Part shown: in pieces, positions 42,576 through 50,660 of the stretch
Layout of the letters: each line of letters begins with the position of its first letter
Position numbering within the stretch: the stretch's first letter is position 1
From: a candidate division WOR-3 bacterium
Lineage (GTDB): Bacteria > Hydrothermota > Tepidihabitantia > SM23-42
Length of the DNA: 64,000 nt
Assembly (NCBI GenBank): GCA_029858255.1
Contig: JAOUFJ010000010.1
Span: 1 to 64,000 of the forward strand
Direction: 5' to 3'
Program-made: the position numbers and the translations under genes
Notes under the pieces: generated by a model
Databases searched by the model: none
The model's input: only the letters and a program-made list of their open reading frames with translations
What the model was told of the DNA's origin: nothing

Positions 42576-42603
42576 TTTACATCTCTGGCATCTTTTGTAT
42601 TAT
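42576..42603 (+). promoter_or_regulatory. Promoter of nfo
   Basis: TTTACA 42576-42581, 16-base spacer, TATTAT 42598-42603. The predicted leader is only about 13 bases and has no strong Shine-Dalgarno. Confidence 0.55.
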
Positions 42604-42622
42604 TTCCGCAATCATTCTTAAG

Positions 42623-43459
42623 ATGAGATTCGGCTTCCATGTTTCGATAAGCGGCGGCTTCAGGAAGGTGATCGCCCGGGCTCGAGAACGCCGATGCGAA
42701 ACGATCCAGATCTTCTCGCGCAATCCACGAGGATGGAAATACCGGCCCCTGGATAATGACGATACCAGCGCGTTCATGCAGGAGGCTAAGGAGCACGACA
42801 TCCGACCGGTATTCGTTCATATGCCCTATCTCGTTAATCTCGCTTCGGCCGACAAAAGGCTATTCGAACGCTCGGTCGGCTCTCTTATCGACGGCCTCAA
42901 GAGATGTGCCCAGATAGGTGCCCCTTTTCTGATCCTGCATGTTGGTTCTGCACCCGACCCGGACAAGGGCCTGAAGCAGATGAGTAAAGGCATCGGCCGG
43001 GCACTGACAAGGGTATCGAATGACGTGAAGCTTCTGCTCGAGAATACGGCCGGCAGCGGGAATGAACTCGGCCATGACTTCAGGCAATTGCGAGAGATCA
43101 TCAATGGGGTCGGGCGCAGCAAAAGGATCGGTATTGTCCTCGATACTGCCCACGCCTTTGCTGCAGGTTATGACCTCCGCACCAGAGATTCGGTCGGTAA
43201 CACCATTTCCGAATTCGACCGGATCGTCGGTCTGAACCGGCTGTTCTTGATTCACCTAAACGATTCGAAGACCGACTGCGGTTCGCGTCGCGACCGGCAC
43301 TGGCACATCGCAAAGGGTAAAATCGGACGGGGCATGTCGCATATTCTGCAACACGAAGCTCTCCAACATCTGCCGTTCATCATGGAAACACCGCGCAAGG
43401 ATCTGAAGGAAGATCAGATGAACATGAAAATGGTAAGACGGTTGATAGGACGCCTTTGA
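42623..43459 (+). CDS. nfo: Deoxyribonuclease IV (AP endonuclease)
   Basis: 278 residues, the usual length. This TIM-barrel enzyme cuts DNA 5' to abasic sites. Trinuclear zinc ligands sit in FVHMPYLVNLAS, LLENTAGSGNELG, LDTAHAFAAGYD, HLNDSKTDCGSRRDRHWHI and FIMETPRK. The N-terminus MRFGFHVSISGGF is characteristic. Transcribed from its own promoter with a very short leader. Confidence 0.95.
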   Translation: MRFGFHVSISGGFRKVIARARERRCETIQIFSRNPRGWKYRPLDNDDTSAFMQEAKEHDIRPVFVHMPYLVNLASADKRLFERSVGSLIDGLKRCAQIGAPFLILHVGSAPDPDKGLKQMSKGIGRALTRVSNDVKLLLENTAGSGNELGHDFRQLREIINGVGRSKRIGIVLDTAHAFAAGYDLRTRDSVGNTISEFDRIVGLNRLFLIHLNDSKTDCGSRRDRHWHIAKGKIGRGMSHILQHEALQHLPFIMETPRKDLKEDQMNMKMVRRLIGRL

Positions 43460-43530
43460 ATGAGCCCGTATCCTGCCGGGGCTGGCCATGCCTGTTATCC
43501 TGAGTATCAGGGAAGCAGATTGATATCCTC

Positions 43531-43558
43531 TTGACCTCCGTGAAAATATGACTAATAT
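43531..43558 (+). promoter_or_regulatory. Promoter of the KOW-barrel-accA-PATAN operon
   Basis: TTGACC 43531-43536, 16-base spacer, TAATAT 43553-43558 (TATAGT at 43556 with a 19-base spacer is the alternative). Unlike the leaderless genes, the start codon comes 23 bases later behind AAAGGAGG. Confidence 0.55.
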
Positions 43559-43581
43559 AGTTTAATTAAAGGAGGCACAAA

Positions 43582-44709
43582 TTGGCACATGCATATACTC
43601 CGGGGCTCAAAGTTCTTGAGTACACAGTTTTGACCAAACAACGTCGCCTTCCATTACCAGGAGAAATTGTTGTTGAAAAGGGTTCTACTGTATCTGCCGA
43701 GCAGGTTGTCGCCCGTACAAAATTGCCGGGCAATGTACAGACCTTAAACGTAGCAGGCCTGCTGGGTGTCCTTCCTGCTGAAATCGACGATGTGATGTTG
43801 AAGAAACCAGGCGAAAGCTGCTGTAAAGACGAAGTCTGCGCTGAAAGCAAAGGCTTCTTCGGACTTTTCAAGTCTCATGTAAAGAGCCCGATCGAAGGCG
43901 AGATCGAAAGTATCTCCAAGATCACCGGACAGGTCATCCTGCGCGAACCGCCAATCCCGGTGGAAGTCATTGCCTACATCGACGGTGAAGTGACCGGCAT
44001 AATAAAGAAGGAAGGCGTTGAGATCAGAACCGCAGGTAGTTTCATCCAGGGAATTTTTGGTATCGGCGGCGAAACCATCGGCGAGATCGCAATGGCAGCC
44101 AGTGACCCTAACGAAGTGCTCACACCGAGCAGCCTCGATAAATCATTCAAGGATAAAGTTGTCATCGGTGGTTCCATTGCTGAATATGACGCCCTCGAAA
44201 AAGCACGTGAAGTCGGTGCGAAAGGCGTCGTGGTTGGTGGTATCGAAGATACAGACCTCAAGAGATTCATGGGATACGACATCGGTGTTGCGATCACCGG
44301 TTCGGAAAACGTTGGCATTACACTGATCGCCACTGAAGGCTTTGGCAAATTACGCATGGCCGATCGCACCTTTGAATTGCTGAAGTCACTTGTTGGCCGA
44401 AAAACTTCAATGAATGGAGCCACTCAGATAAGGGCTGGTGTTATGCGTCCGGAACTGATCGTGCCCTTCGCCAGGAAGGACGTGACCAAGAAAACGGCTG
44501 ACCTCTCAACTGGTACCGGACTCGAAAATGGCACGAAAGTAAGAATAATCAGAGAACCTTATTTTGGTTTGATCGGCAAGGTCGTGGGCTTGCCTGTGGC
44601 TTTGTCCAAGATCGACACCGAGGCAATAGTCCGGGTTCTGGATGTAGAACTAGATGATAAGAGGAAAGTCACGCTACCCAGGGCCAATGTTGAAATAATC
44701 GAGGAATAA
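43582..44709 (+). CDS. Unrecognised sandwich-barrel/KOW-domain protein
   Basis: 375 residues, TTG start 6 bases after AAAGGAGG (43568-43575). The N-terminal half carries barrel-sandwich-hybrid-like motifs: LPLPGEIVVEKGSTVSAEQV, HVKSPIEGEIESISKITGQV and AYIDGEVTGIIKKEGVEIRT. These recall RnfC/lipoyl or RNA-polymerase SBHM modules. A Cys cluster ESCCKDEVC lies near residue 80. A Rossmann-like stretch follows (KVVIGGSIAEYDALEKAREVG, KGVVVGG). The C-terminal 60 residues contain a KOW motif (NGTKVRIIREPYFGLIGKVV) as in NusG. I do not recognise the family. It heads an operon with a beta-barrel, accA and a PATAN protein, all overlapping or abutting. Confidence 0.7.
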   Translation: MAHAYTPGLKVLEYTVLTKQRRLPLPGEIVVEKGSTVSAEQVVARTKLPGNVQTLNVAGLLGVLPAEIDDVMLKKPGESCCKDEVCAESKGFFGLFKSHVKSPIEGEIESISKITGQVILREPPIPVEVIAYIDGEVTGIIKKEGVEIRTAGSFIQGIFGIGGETIGEIAMAASDPNEVLTPSSLDKSFKDKVVIGGSIAEYDALEKAREVGAKGVVVGGIEDTDLKRFMGYDIGVAITGSENVGITLIATEGFGKLRMADRTFELLKSLVGRKTSMNGATQIRAGVMRPELIVPFARKDVTKKTADLSTGTGLENGTKVRIIREPYFGLIGKVVGLPVALSKIDTEAIVRVLDVELDDKRKVTLPRANVEIIEE

Positions 44710-45543
44710 ATGAATACCTTTATGCTTATCATATTTGCGACAGCAGGGGTAAAATCGCTGTTGATGCCGGCATCACCGGTTGGCGTCACAACGAGTTTCG
44801 CCACCGCGAGCAGGGAAGAGGCGATTTTTTATAATCCTTCAAACTTCGAGGCGAGCGACAATTACACGGTTCAATGCTCATATAACCGGTTCTATCTCGG
44901 CATGCAGAGCGTCTCCCTATCCATGAGCAAGAAAATGAAGAAAGTGGATTTTGGTCTGGGCATCGTCAACTTTGATTATGGCGATATAGAATGGCGCCCA
45001 GACTATCCGACCGAAGACCCGCTTATCACGTATCGCGCGTATGATTTTTCTCTTATCCTCGCCGCGTCAGCGGAAGTCTCCACACAGGGACGAATCGGCA
45101 TAAACCTCAAGTACATAACGGAGAACATCTATATATATTCAGACTATGCGCTCGCCCTCGATATTGCCTTCTCATATCGGAACACCACGAGCGGCATAAC
45201 ATTCGGCGCGACCAATTTCGGAACAAAGATGATGATCAACAACGGCGAAGTCAACCTGCCGGCGTGCTTAAACGTGGGAGGTTTTCATCAAATACGCAAA
45301 CTGACGCTCAGCAGCGATCTGCGCTACCTGGTAAACGACTCTGCGTTAGAATTTGGAATTGGCGCGTCAATACCCGTACATCAACGCCTGACGCTCAGCG
45401 CCGCGGCGAACTACCGGGATGAAATCTATCCGGGATTCGGCGTGACGATCGACGTCGGCGCCCTGGAAGTAAAATACGGCGGCTCCTTCTACCCAAAGAA
45501 TTTAGGCATGGTCAATAATATTGCCCTCAAGATAGGTCTCTAG
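44710..45543 (+). CDS. Outer-membrane beta-barrel protein (PorV/UPF0164-like)
   Basis: 277 residues. Starts with a hydrophobic signal-like segment (MNTFMLIIFATAGVKSLLMP). The next part, SFATASREEAIFYNPSNFE, matches the PorV/FadL-like pattern of an N-terminal Asn-Pro plug. Alternating strands follow (YRAYDFSLILAASAEVS, IGINLKYITENIYIYSDYAL) to the end. In T9SS organisms PorV-like proteins help C-terminal-domain cargo cross or attach to the outer membrane, which would suit the sorting-domain proteins in this window; this is inference. It starts directly on the base after the KOW gene stop. Confidence 0.75.
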   Translation: MNTFMLIIFATAGVKSLLMPASPVGVTTSFATASREEAIFYNPSNFEASDNYTVQCSYNRFYLGMQSVSLSMSKKMKKVDFGLGIVNFDYGDIEWRPDYPTEDPLITYRAYDFSLILAASAEVSTQGRIGINLKYITENIYIYSDYALALDIAFSYRNTTSGITFGATNFGTKMMINNGEVNLPACLNVGGFHQIRKLTLSSDLRYLVNDSALEFGIGASIPVHQRLTLSAAANYRDEIYPGFGVTIDVGALEVKYGGSFYPKNLGMVNNIALKIGL

Positions 45544-46484
45544 TGAACGGAATCTGGCTTGAGTTCGAAAGACCGATTATCGAACTGGAAAAGAAAATTG
45601 AGGAACTACGCGGACTCAAAGGGGTCGACGACGAGATACAGCGGCTGAAGGCCCAGGCAGAAAAACTCAAGAAAACAATATATGCAAACCTGACGCGATG
45701 GCAAAGGGTGCAACTTGCCCGACATCCCCGCCGGCCATATCCGCTCGACATAATAAAACTAATCACCGATGTGTTCATCGAACTGCACGGAGACAGACGG
45801 TTCGCCGATGACCACGCGATAATCTCGGGCATCACCGAGATCGAACAGCACCACATTGCCATCATTGCCCACCAAAAGGGGCGCGACACTAAAGAAAAAA
45901 TCAAGCGCAATTTCGGTATGCCGCACCCCGAGGGTTATCGCAAAGCAATGCGCATCATGAGAATGGCCGCAAAATTCAGAATGCCGGTCGTGACCATGGT
46001 CGATACGCCGGGTGCATTTCCCGGCGTCGGGGCAGAAGAAAGAGGACAGGCCGAGGCTATCGCCTCGAATCTATTCGAGTGTGCCACGCTGCCCACACCA
46101 ATCCTCGTCATCATTCTTGGTGAAGGTGGGTCTGGCGGTGCACTGGCAATAGCGCTGGGTGACCGGATACTGATGATGGAAAATGCAATATACTCGGTAA
46201 TAACGCCCGAAGGCTGCGCGTCAATACTCTGGCGCGACGCGTCGAAGAACAAGGATGCGGCCGAAGCCCTCAAGATGACCGCTCAGGATATGAGAACGAT
46301 GAACATCATAGACTCAACGATCCCCGAGCCTATTGGTGGGGCACACATGGATTTCGAAACGACCGCAAAGAATATCCGAGCAGCCATAATAAAGAATCTG
46401 GATGAACTTGTCGCCGTTCCAATCTCTGAACTGATTCAGGCGCGCATCCAGAAATTCAGAAACATGGGAGTGTACAAAACCTAA
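45543..46484 (+). CDS. accA: Acetyl-CoA carboxylase carboxyltransferase subunit alpha
   Basis: 313 residues, GTG start sharing one base with the previous stop. Family motifs: LTRWQRVQLARHPRRPYPLD, LHGDRRFADDHAIISG, NFGMPHPEGYRKAMRIM, TMVDTPGAFPGVGAEERGQA, and GEGGSGGALAIALGDRI (oxyanion and CoA site). The enzyme moves carboxyl from biotin to acetyl-CoA in fatty-acid synthesis. accD, accB and accC are not in the window. Confidence 0.97.
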   Translation: MNGIWLEFERPIIELEKKIEELRGLKGVDDEIQRLKAQAEKLKKTIYANLTRWQRVQLARHPRRPYPLDIIKLITDVFIELHGDRRFADDHAIISGITEIEQHHIAIIAHQKGRDTKEKIKRNFGMPHPEGYRKAMRIMRMAAKFRMPVVTMVDTPGAFPGVGAEERGQAEAIASNLFECATLPTPILVIILGEGGSGGALAIALGDRILMMENAIYSVITPEGCASILWRDASKNKDAAEALKMTAQDMRTMNIIDSTIPEPIGGAHMDFETTAKNIRAAIIKNLDELVAVPISELIQARIQKFRNMGVYKT

Positions 46485-47131
46485 TGTCGCTGGCTGGCGA
46501 TCTACAAGATTTTGAAATAACGGACGTTTTCCAGCTGGTTCAGCTGGGTCAAAAAGATGGCGTCCTCAGGATACAGACCGCGGATAATCTTGGCGTCGTA
46601 TGTTTCAAAAACGGAAAAGTGGCTCATGCACAAACAAATTCAATACAGGGAGAACCTGCCATCGATGCGATCCTCGGCTGGAAAAAGGGGCGCTTCACGT
46701 TCAATCCTGGTGAAGAAATACCCCAGCATACTGTAGATCTGCCGATCCAGCAGGTCATTCTTGAAGCAGCACGACGTATCGATGAACTGACCAGGGTTCA
46801 GAAGCTGATCCCATCCTTTGATATGGCCATCGAGATTGTAGAAGTACCGCAGGAAGGGGTCGAGAAGATTCAGTTGAATCCACGCGAGTGGAAGGTGCTT
46901 TCCTTTGTTGATGGCACGTTGACGGTCAAGCAGATTGCCCGAAAGTCAAATATTTCTGAATTCGACACCGCAAAGATCTTCTACGGCATGATTTCATCAG
47001 GGCTGGTCAGAGCGGTGACACCGAAAACAGAGAAGACGGAGCGGAAAAAAGAACCCAGAAAACCGCAGCCTCAAAAGATTGAAGAAACTAAAGACGAAGG
47101 TTGGCTCTCAAAATTCTTCAAGAAAATCTGA
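46484..47131 (+). CDS. PATAN (DUF4388) domain protein with winged-helix-like tail
   Basis: 215 residues. The N-terminal 105 residues are a PATAN/DUF4388 domain (SLAGDLQDFEITDVFQLVQL, GVLRIQTADNLGVVCFKNGKVAHA, AIDAILGWKKGRFTF), a module of gliding and two-component regulators. The second part (LNPREWKVLSFVDGTLTVKQ, FDTAKIFYGMISSGLVR) resembles a winged helix. A Lys/Glu/Pro-rich linker ends in WLSKFFKKI, a possible amphipathic membrane-binding helix. The start overlaps the accA stop by one base. Role unknown. Confidence 0.8.
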   Translation: MSLAGDLQDFEITDVFQLVQLGQKDGVLRIQTADNLGVVCFKNGKVAHAQTNSIQGEPAIDAILGWKKGRFTFNPGEEIPQHTVDLPIQQVILEAARRIDELTRVQKLIPSFDMAIEIVEVPQEGVEKIQLNPREWKVLSFVDGTLTVKQIARKSNISEFDTAKIFYGMISSGLVRAVTPKTEKTERKKEPRKPQPQKIEETKDEGWLSKFFKKI

Positions 47132-47207
47132 TGTAGCAAAGCTTCCATTCATCTACGTAACGATCACCGCAGCGTTGGAACAAATCCCGCAAATCCAGTC
47201 TGTCAAA

Positions 47208-47504
47208 TTACAGGTGTTTGATCAAATCAAGGAATTTCTTGTAGGGAATGGCGGTCCAGGACTCAGCTGACGTTGCACCTCCGGACAGACTGATCATCGA
47301 TACCTTAGCCGCGGTCTCTTCATCCGGGGCTTCATAGATATCGAGAAAATCATACGGGCCCAGAAGCGCATAGTGGCCGAGAAACTTCACCTCGGGGCAG
47401 TCTTTCTTCACTCGCTCCATCCATTTGCGCCCGATCTCAGCTCGTTTCTTCAAATCCCTGGTCAATTCGGGAGATAATCTCGTCACCAGAATGTATGTTG
47501 CCAT
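47208..47504 (-). CDS. GYD-domain protein
   Basis: 98 residues of the GYD family (ferredoxin-like fold): MATYILVTRLSPE, VKFLGHYALLGPYDFLDIYE and DEETAAKVSM. Family function is unknown. AGGAGG precedes the ATG at good spacing and a full promoter lies upstream. It stands alone, convergent with the PATAN gene. Confidence 0.88.
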   Translation of the reverse strand: MATYILVTRLSPELTRDLKKRAEIGRKWMERVKKDCPEVKFLGHYALLGPYDFLDIYEAPDEETAAKVSMISLSGGATSAESWTAIPYKKFLDLIKHL

Positions 47505-47523
47505 ATCGCCTCCTGTTTGTACA

Positions 47524-47551
47524 ATTATAATTTAATCCATTAGCGTGTCAA
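47524..47551 (-). promoter_or_regulatory. Promoter of the GYD gene
   Basis: Minus strand TTGACA (47551-47546), 16-base spacer, TATAAT (47529-47524). The leader is short but contains AGGAGG, so this gene is of the leadered class. Confidence 0.8.
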
Positions 47552-47684
47552 GCCGACCAGTCAGCCCGCATATCTGTTATCTTCACTCCTGCTCCTGTGG
47601 CATCATCAGATGTTGATGGCTGCAATATACCACCGCCGGTACATTCCCACATCGCGGTCATATCATGTAGTATAGCATTTGTTC

Positions 47685-47712
47685 TTGACAATAATAGCAT
47701 AATCAGTATACT
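47685..47712 (+). promoter_or_regulatory. Promoter of the second HD-GYP gene, near-leaderless
   Basis: TTGACA 47685-47690, 16-base spacer, TATACT 47707-47712. The ATG at 47722 comes 9 bases later, so the leader is 0-3 bases. No Shine-Dalgarno. Confidence 0.7.
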
Positions 47713-47721
47713 TCTGCTTAA

Positions 47722-49377
47722 ATGAAGGCAAATGGTGAAATAAACGACAAACATACAACGCAACGCGAGGCTGAACGCTATCTTTCTGTAGTAAAAACAC
47801 TCCCGGATATTGTCTACCGTATCGACCCCGAAGGTATATTCCTTTTCATAAACGATTCGGTGCGTAGTCTCGGTTACCAACCCGAGGAGCTGGTTGGCGA
47901 GCATTTCAGCAAGATAGTGCATCCCGATGACGTTAAGTTATTCGCCCGCAACTTTGTGCTACCCGCATACAGCGGCAAGAAAACAGGCGATGAAGATGCA
48001 CCGAAGCTTTTCGACGAGAGACGAACCGGAGATCGAAAGACTACGGACCTCGAAATAAGGTTACTCCTTAAGAAGAAAGCGGACGGCATGGATGAACGTA
48101 TCGGCACCGTTATTGCCTTCGGTGATGTAAGCTCAACGGGCCATTATGATAAGGAAGTGGAGGATACGGGCAAGAAATTCCTCGGAACACTGGGTATCAT
48201 CAGGGATATAACCGAACGCAAGAAATCCGAAGAGCTGCTCAAGAAACTAAATCGGGCGCTGAAGGTGGTGACCGAATGCGACCAGGTCCTCGTCCGGGCA
48301 ACTGATGAAACAAAGTTGCTCTCTGATATATGTGAGATAATAGTCAATCTCGGTGGGTACAAATTCGCCTGGGTTGGCGTGGCACCAGATGGCAACACCG
48401 GTGTTGTCCGTCCAGTTGCCCATGCTGGCTACGAGCATGCATATCTCGATGTCTCAGAGATACATATTCCGGGTCAAGAAGACGAACCGGTGAGTCAAGC
48501 CATTCTCACCCGGAAGCCCCAGATAATAAAGCGATTAGATGCCCATCCAGCGCGCGCGCCGTGGCGCAGCGAGGCCACAGAACGCGGGTACAATGCAATG
48601 ATAGCCCTCCCGCTCAATGAAGACGGTAACATTTTCGGTACACTGAACATATATTCAGTCGAATCCGATGTTTTCGACGCGGAAGAAGTTAAACTTCTCA
48701 CCGAGCTTTCCGACGACCTTGCCTATGGTATCGCCTCTTTACACACGCGTGTCCAGGGAAGAAAAGCGGCCGAGGAAGTGCAGAACAGCTACAAGAAACT
48801 GCGCATGATATTCGAACAAACTGTGAACGCACTTGCTTCGGCAGTAGGCAAGCGAGACCCGTATACCACAGACCATCAACGTCGCGTAACGGCTCTGGCT
48901 TCGGCAATTGCGCAGGAAATGGGCCTTCACGAAGAGCAAGTGAATGGTATACGGCTGGCCGGCATGCTGCATGATATCGGCAAACTGGCCGTTCCGTCGG
49001 AAATCCTGAGCAAGCCGACGCGCCTCAGTGAGGCTGAATTCACAATCATCAAGACACACCCAAGGGTCGCCAGTGATATCCTCAAAGCGATAGAATTTCC
49101 CTGGCCGATATCAGATATTGTCCTGCAGCACCACGAACGGATCGATGGTTCTGGCTATCCCCAGGGATTACTTGAGAAAAATATTCTGCTCGAGACGCGT
49201 ATCCTCTCGGTCGCAGACGTGGTGGAGGCGATATCCTCCCACCGGCCTTACCGGCCTGCCTACAGCCTTGAATATACGCTCGAGGAAATATCAAGGAATA
49301 AGGGTATCACTTATGACGTCAATGCCGTGGATGCGTGTCTGAAGCTTTTTGCGGAAAAAGACTTCAGGTTCGAATAA
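47722..49377 (+). CDS. PAS-GAF-HD-GYP signalling phosphodiesterase
   Basis: 551 residues. PAS (about 20-160: VKTLPDIVYRIDPEGIFLF, GYQPEELVGEHFSKIVHPDD), GAF (about 175-335: LSDICEIIVNLGGYKFAWVG, FGTLNIYS), then HD-GYP (about 355-550) with MLHDIGKLAVP, HHERIDGSGYP and ILSVADVVEAISSHRPYRP. No membrane segment, so it is a cytoplasmic sensor. Probably a cyclic di-GMP phosphodiesterase. Its HD-GYP end is close to that of 37165-39021, a second copy of the same type. Confidence 0.92.
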   Translation: MKANGEINDKHTTQREAERYLSVVKTLPDIVYRIDPEGIFLFINDSVRSLGYQPEELVGEHFSKIVHPDDVKLFARNFVLPAYSGKKTGDEDAPKLFDERRTGDRKTTDLEIRLLLKKKADGMDERIGTVIAFGDVSSTGHYDKEVEDTGKKFLGTLGIIRDITERKKSEELLKKLNRALKVVTECDQVLVRATDETKLLSDICEIIVNLGGYKFAWVGVAPDGNTGVVRPVAHAGYEHAYLDVSEIHIPGQEDEPVSQAILTRKPQIIKRLDAHPARAPWRSEATERGYNAMIALPLNEDGNIFGTLNIYSVESDVFDAEEVKLLTELSDDLAYGIASLHTRVQGRKAAEEVQNSYKKLRMIFEQTVNALASAVGKRDPYTTDHQRRVTALASAIAQEMGLHEEQVNGIRLAGMLHDIGKLAVPSEILSKPTRLSEAEFTIIKTHPRVASDILKAIEFPWPISDIVLQHHERIDGSGYPQGLLEKNILLETRILSVADVVEAISSHRPYRPAYSLEYTLEEISRNKGITYDVNAVDACLKLFAEKDFRFE

Positions 49378-49389
49378 GTTCCCTGTTTT

Positions 49390-50619
49390 CTACTTCTGCT
49401 TCTTCTGTTGCTCTTCAGCCCGGATCAACCACTGCAACGCTTTTTCGCTATCACCCTTTTCACGATAGACATACGCCAGATTATTCATCACGTCGATATC
49501 ACCCGGGTCGAGTTTAAGAACACGGTTCTCATAGACATCGATCGCCTTTGAATACTCCTTTATTTCAGTGTAGCAGACACCAAGGTAAAACCAGGCGTAC
49601 TTGTCCTCCGGAGAGAGCCTTGTGAGCCTTTCAAGATACGGCACGGCTTCGCGGTACCGGCCAAGCCGAACACTCATCTCACCCGCAAAATACAGCGCGT
49701 CTAGATCGGTCGGCTGGTATTTCGCGCTCTGCAACATGTATGTCAGGGCAACCGTGTCCGCTTTCAGATTGTGATGAGCCATGCTGTAATAGTAGTAACT
49801 GCGTCCGAGATCAGCGGATGCCTTGGCAAATTGCTCAACATTCGTCCCCTGCACGGCAAGACCCTCGCGGAAGCCAAGCGTGTCAATTAGCACTCGGTCA
49901 AGTTCTGCCATCTCGCCATTTAACCAGAGGATCACGATCTTCTGCGCCAATAGACTGTCGATCTCGAGCAAGTTCTGGAATAGCATCCTGCCCAACCGTT
50001 GATAGCTGATCATGTAGTAATCTATCGCGGTCGTAAAATACGTAAGACAACCATCATAGTCACCATTGTCAAAGAGCGACTTTGCGATCAAGAAGTTGAC
50101 ATCCGGATTCTGGGGATCGAGGTCGAGCACCTTCAAATACTCATTATTGGCCTCATCAAATCGCTCCAGCTTGTATAATGAAGCCCCTCTGAGTACATAC
50201 ACATTAATATCATCGATTCCGAAAACCGTGTCATGACTCAAATACCTGAGGGCTTCATCAAACTCTCCCTTCTCGAACAATTCGCGTGCGTGAAAATAGA
50301 AGGCCTGGAAATAATACTTCCTGCCCTCGGTCTGCCTGTCGATCCAATCAAGGGTTTTCGCAGTATCGGCGGCAAACGCTCTCACGAACGCATCCGCTGA
50401 TGCGGCCCAGTTCCCCAGGCCCATTTCCGATCCACCCAGCAGCACGAGAAGTTCGACATAACCGGGTTCTATTTCCAGTCCTTCCAGACATGACTTCCTC
50501 GCCCGGCCGTAGTCTTTCTCATTGAAATAGGCGATACGCGCCGTATTCAAGAACTTGAAGACATCCGCGTGTAGCGCACACACCGTCAAGAGTGCCAAAA
50601 CCAGTAATGCTCTACGCAT
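49390..50619 (-). CDS. Exported TPR protein
   Basis: 409 residues from ATG 50619, which follows GGGAGGTG; signal peptide MRRALLVLALLTVCALHA. TPR repeats through most of the chain, e.g. GRARKSCLEGLEIEPGYVEL, FDEALRYLSHD, FDEANNEYLKVLDLDPQNPD, and a C-terminal pair YSKAIDVYENRVLKLDPGD and EKALQWLIRAEEQ. Probably a periplasmic or outer-membrane scaffold. It follows the beta-propeller gene by 41 bases and is likely co-transcribed. Confidence 0.85.
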   Translation of the reverse strand: MRRALLVLALLTVCALHADVFKFLNTARIAYFNEKDYGRARKSCLEGLEIEPGYVELLVLLGGSEMGLGNWAASADAFVRAFAADTAKTLDWIDRQTEGRKYYFQAFYFHARELFEKGEFDEALRYLSHDTVFGIDDINVYVLRGASLYKLERFDEANNEYLKVLDLDPQNPDVNFLIAKSLFDNGDYDGCLTYFTTAIDYYMISYQRLGRMLFQNLLEIDSLLAQKIVILWLNGEMAELDRVLIDTLGFREGLAVQGTNVEQFAKASADLGRSYYYYSMAHHNLKADTVALTYMLQSAKYQPTDLDALYFAGEMSVRLGRYREAVPYLERLTRLSPEDKYAWFYLGVCYTEIKEYSKAIDVYENRVLKLDPGDIDVMNNLAYVYREKGDSEKALQWLIRAEEQQKKQK

Positions 50620-50660
50620 GTCACCTCCCTGAACCCTGCGCTCCCACAAAGTCATCGGGT

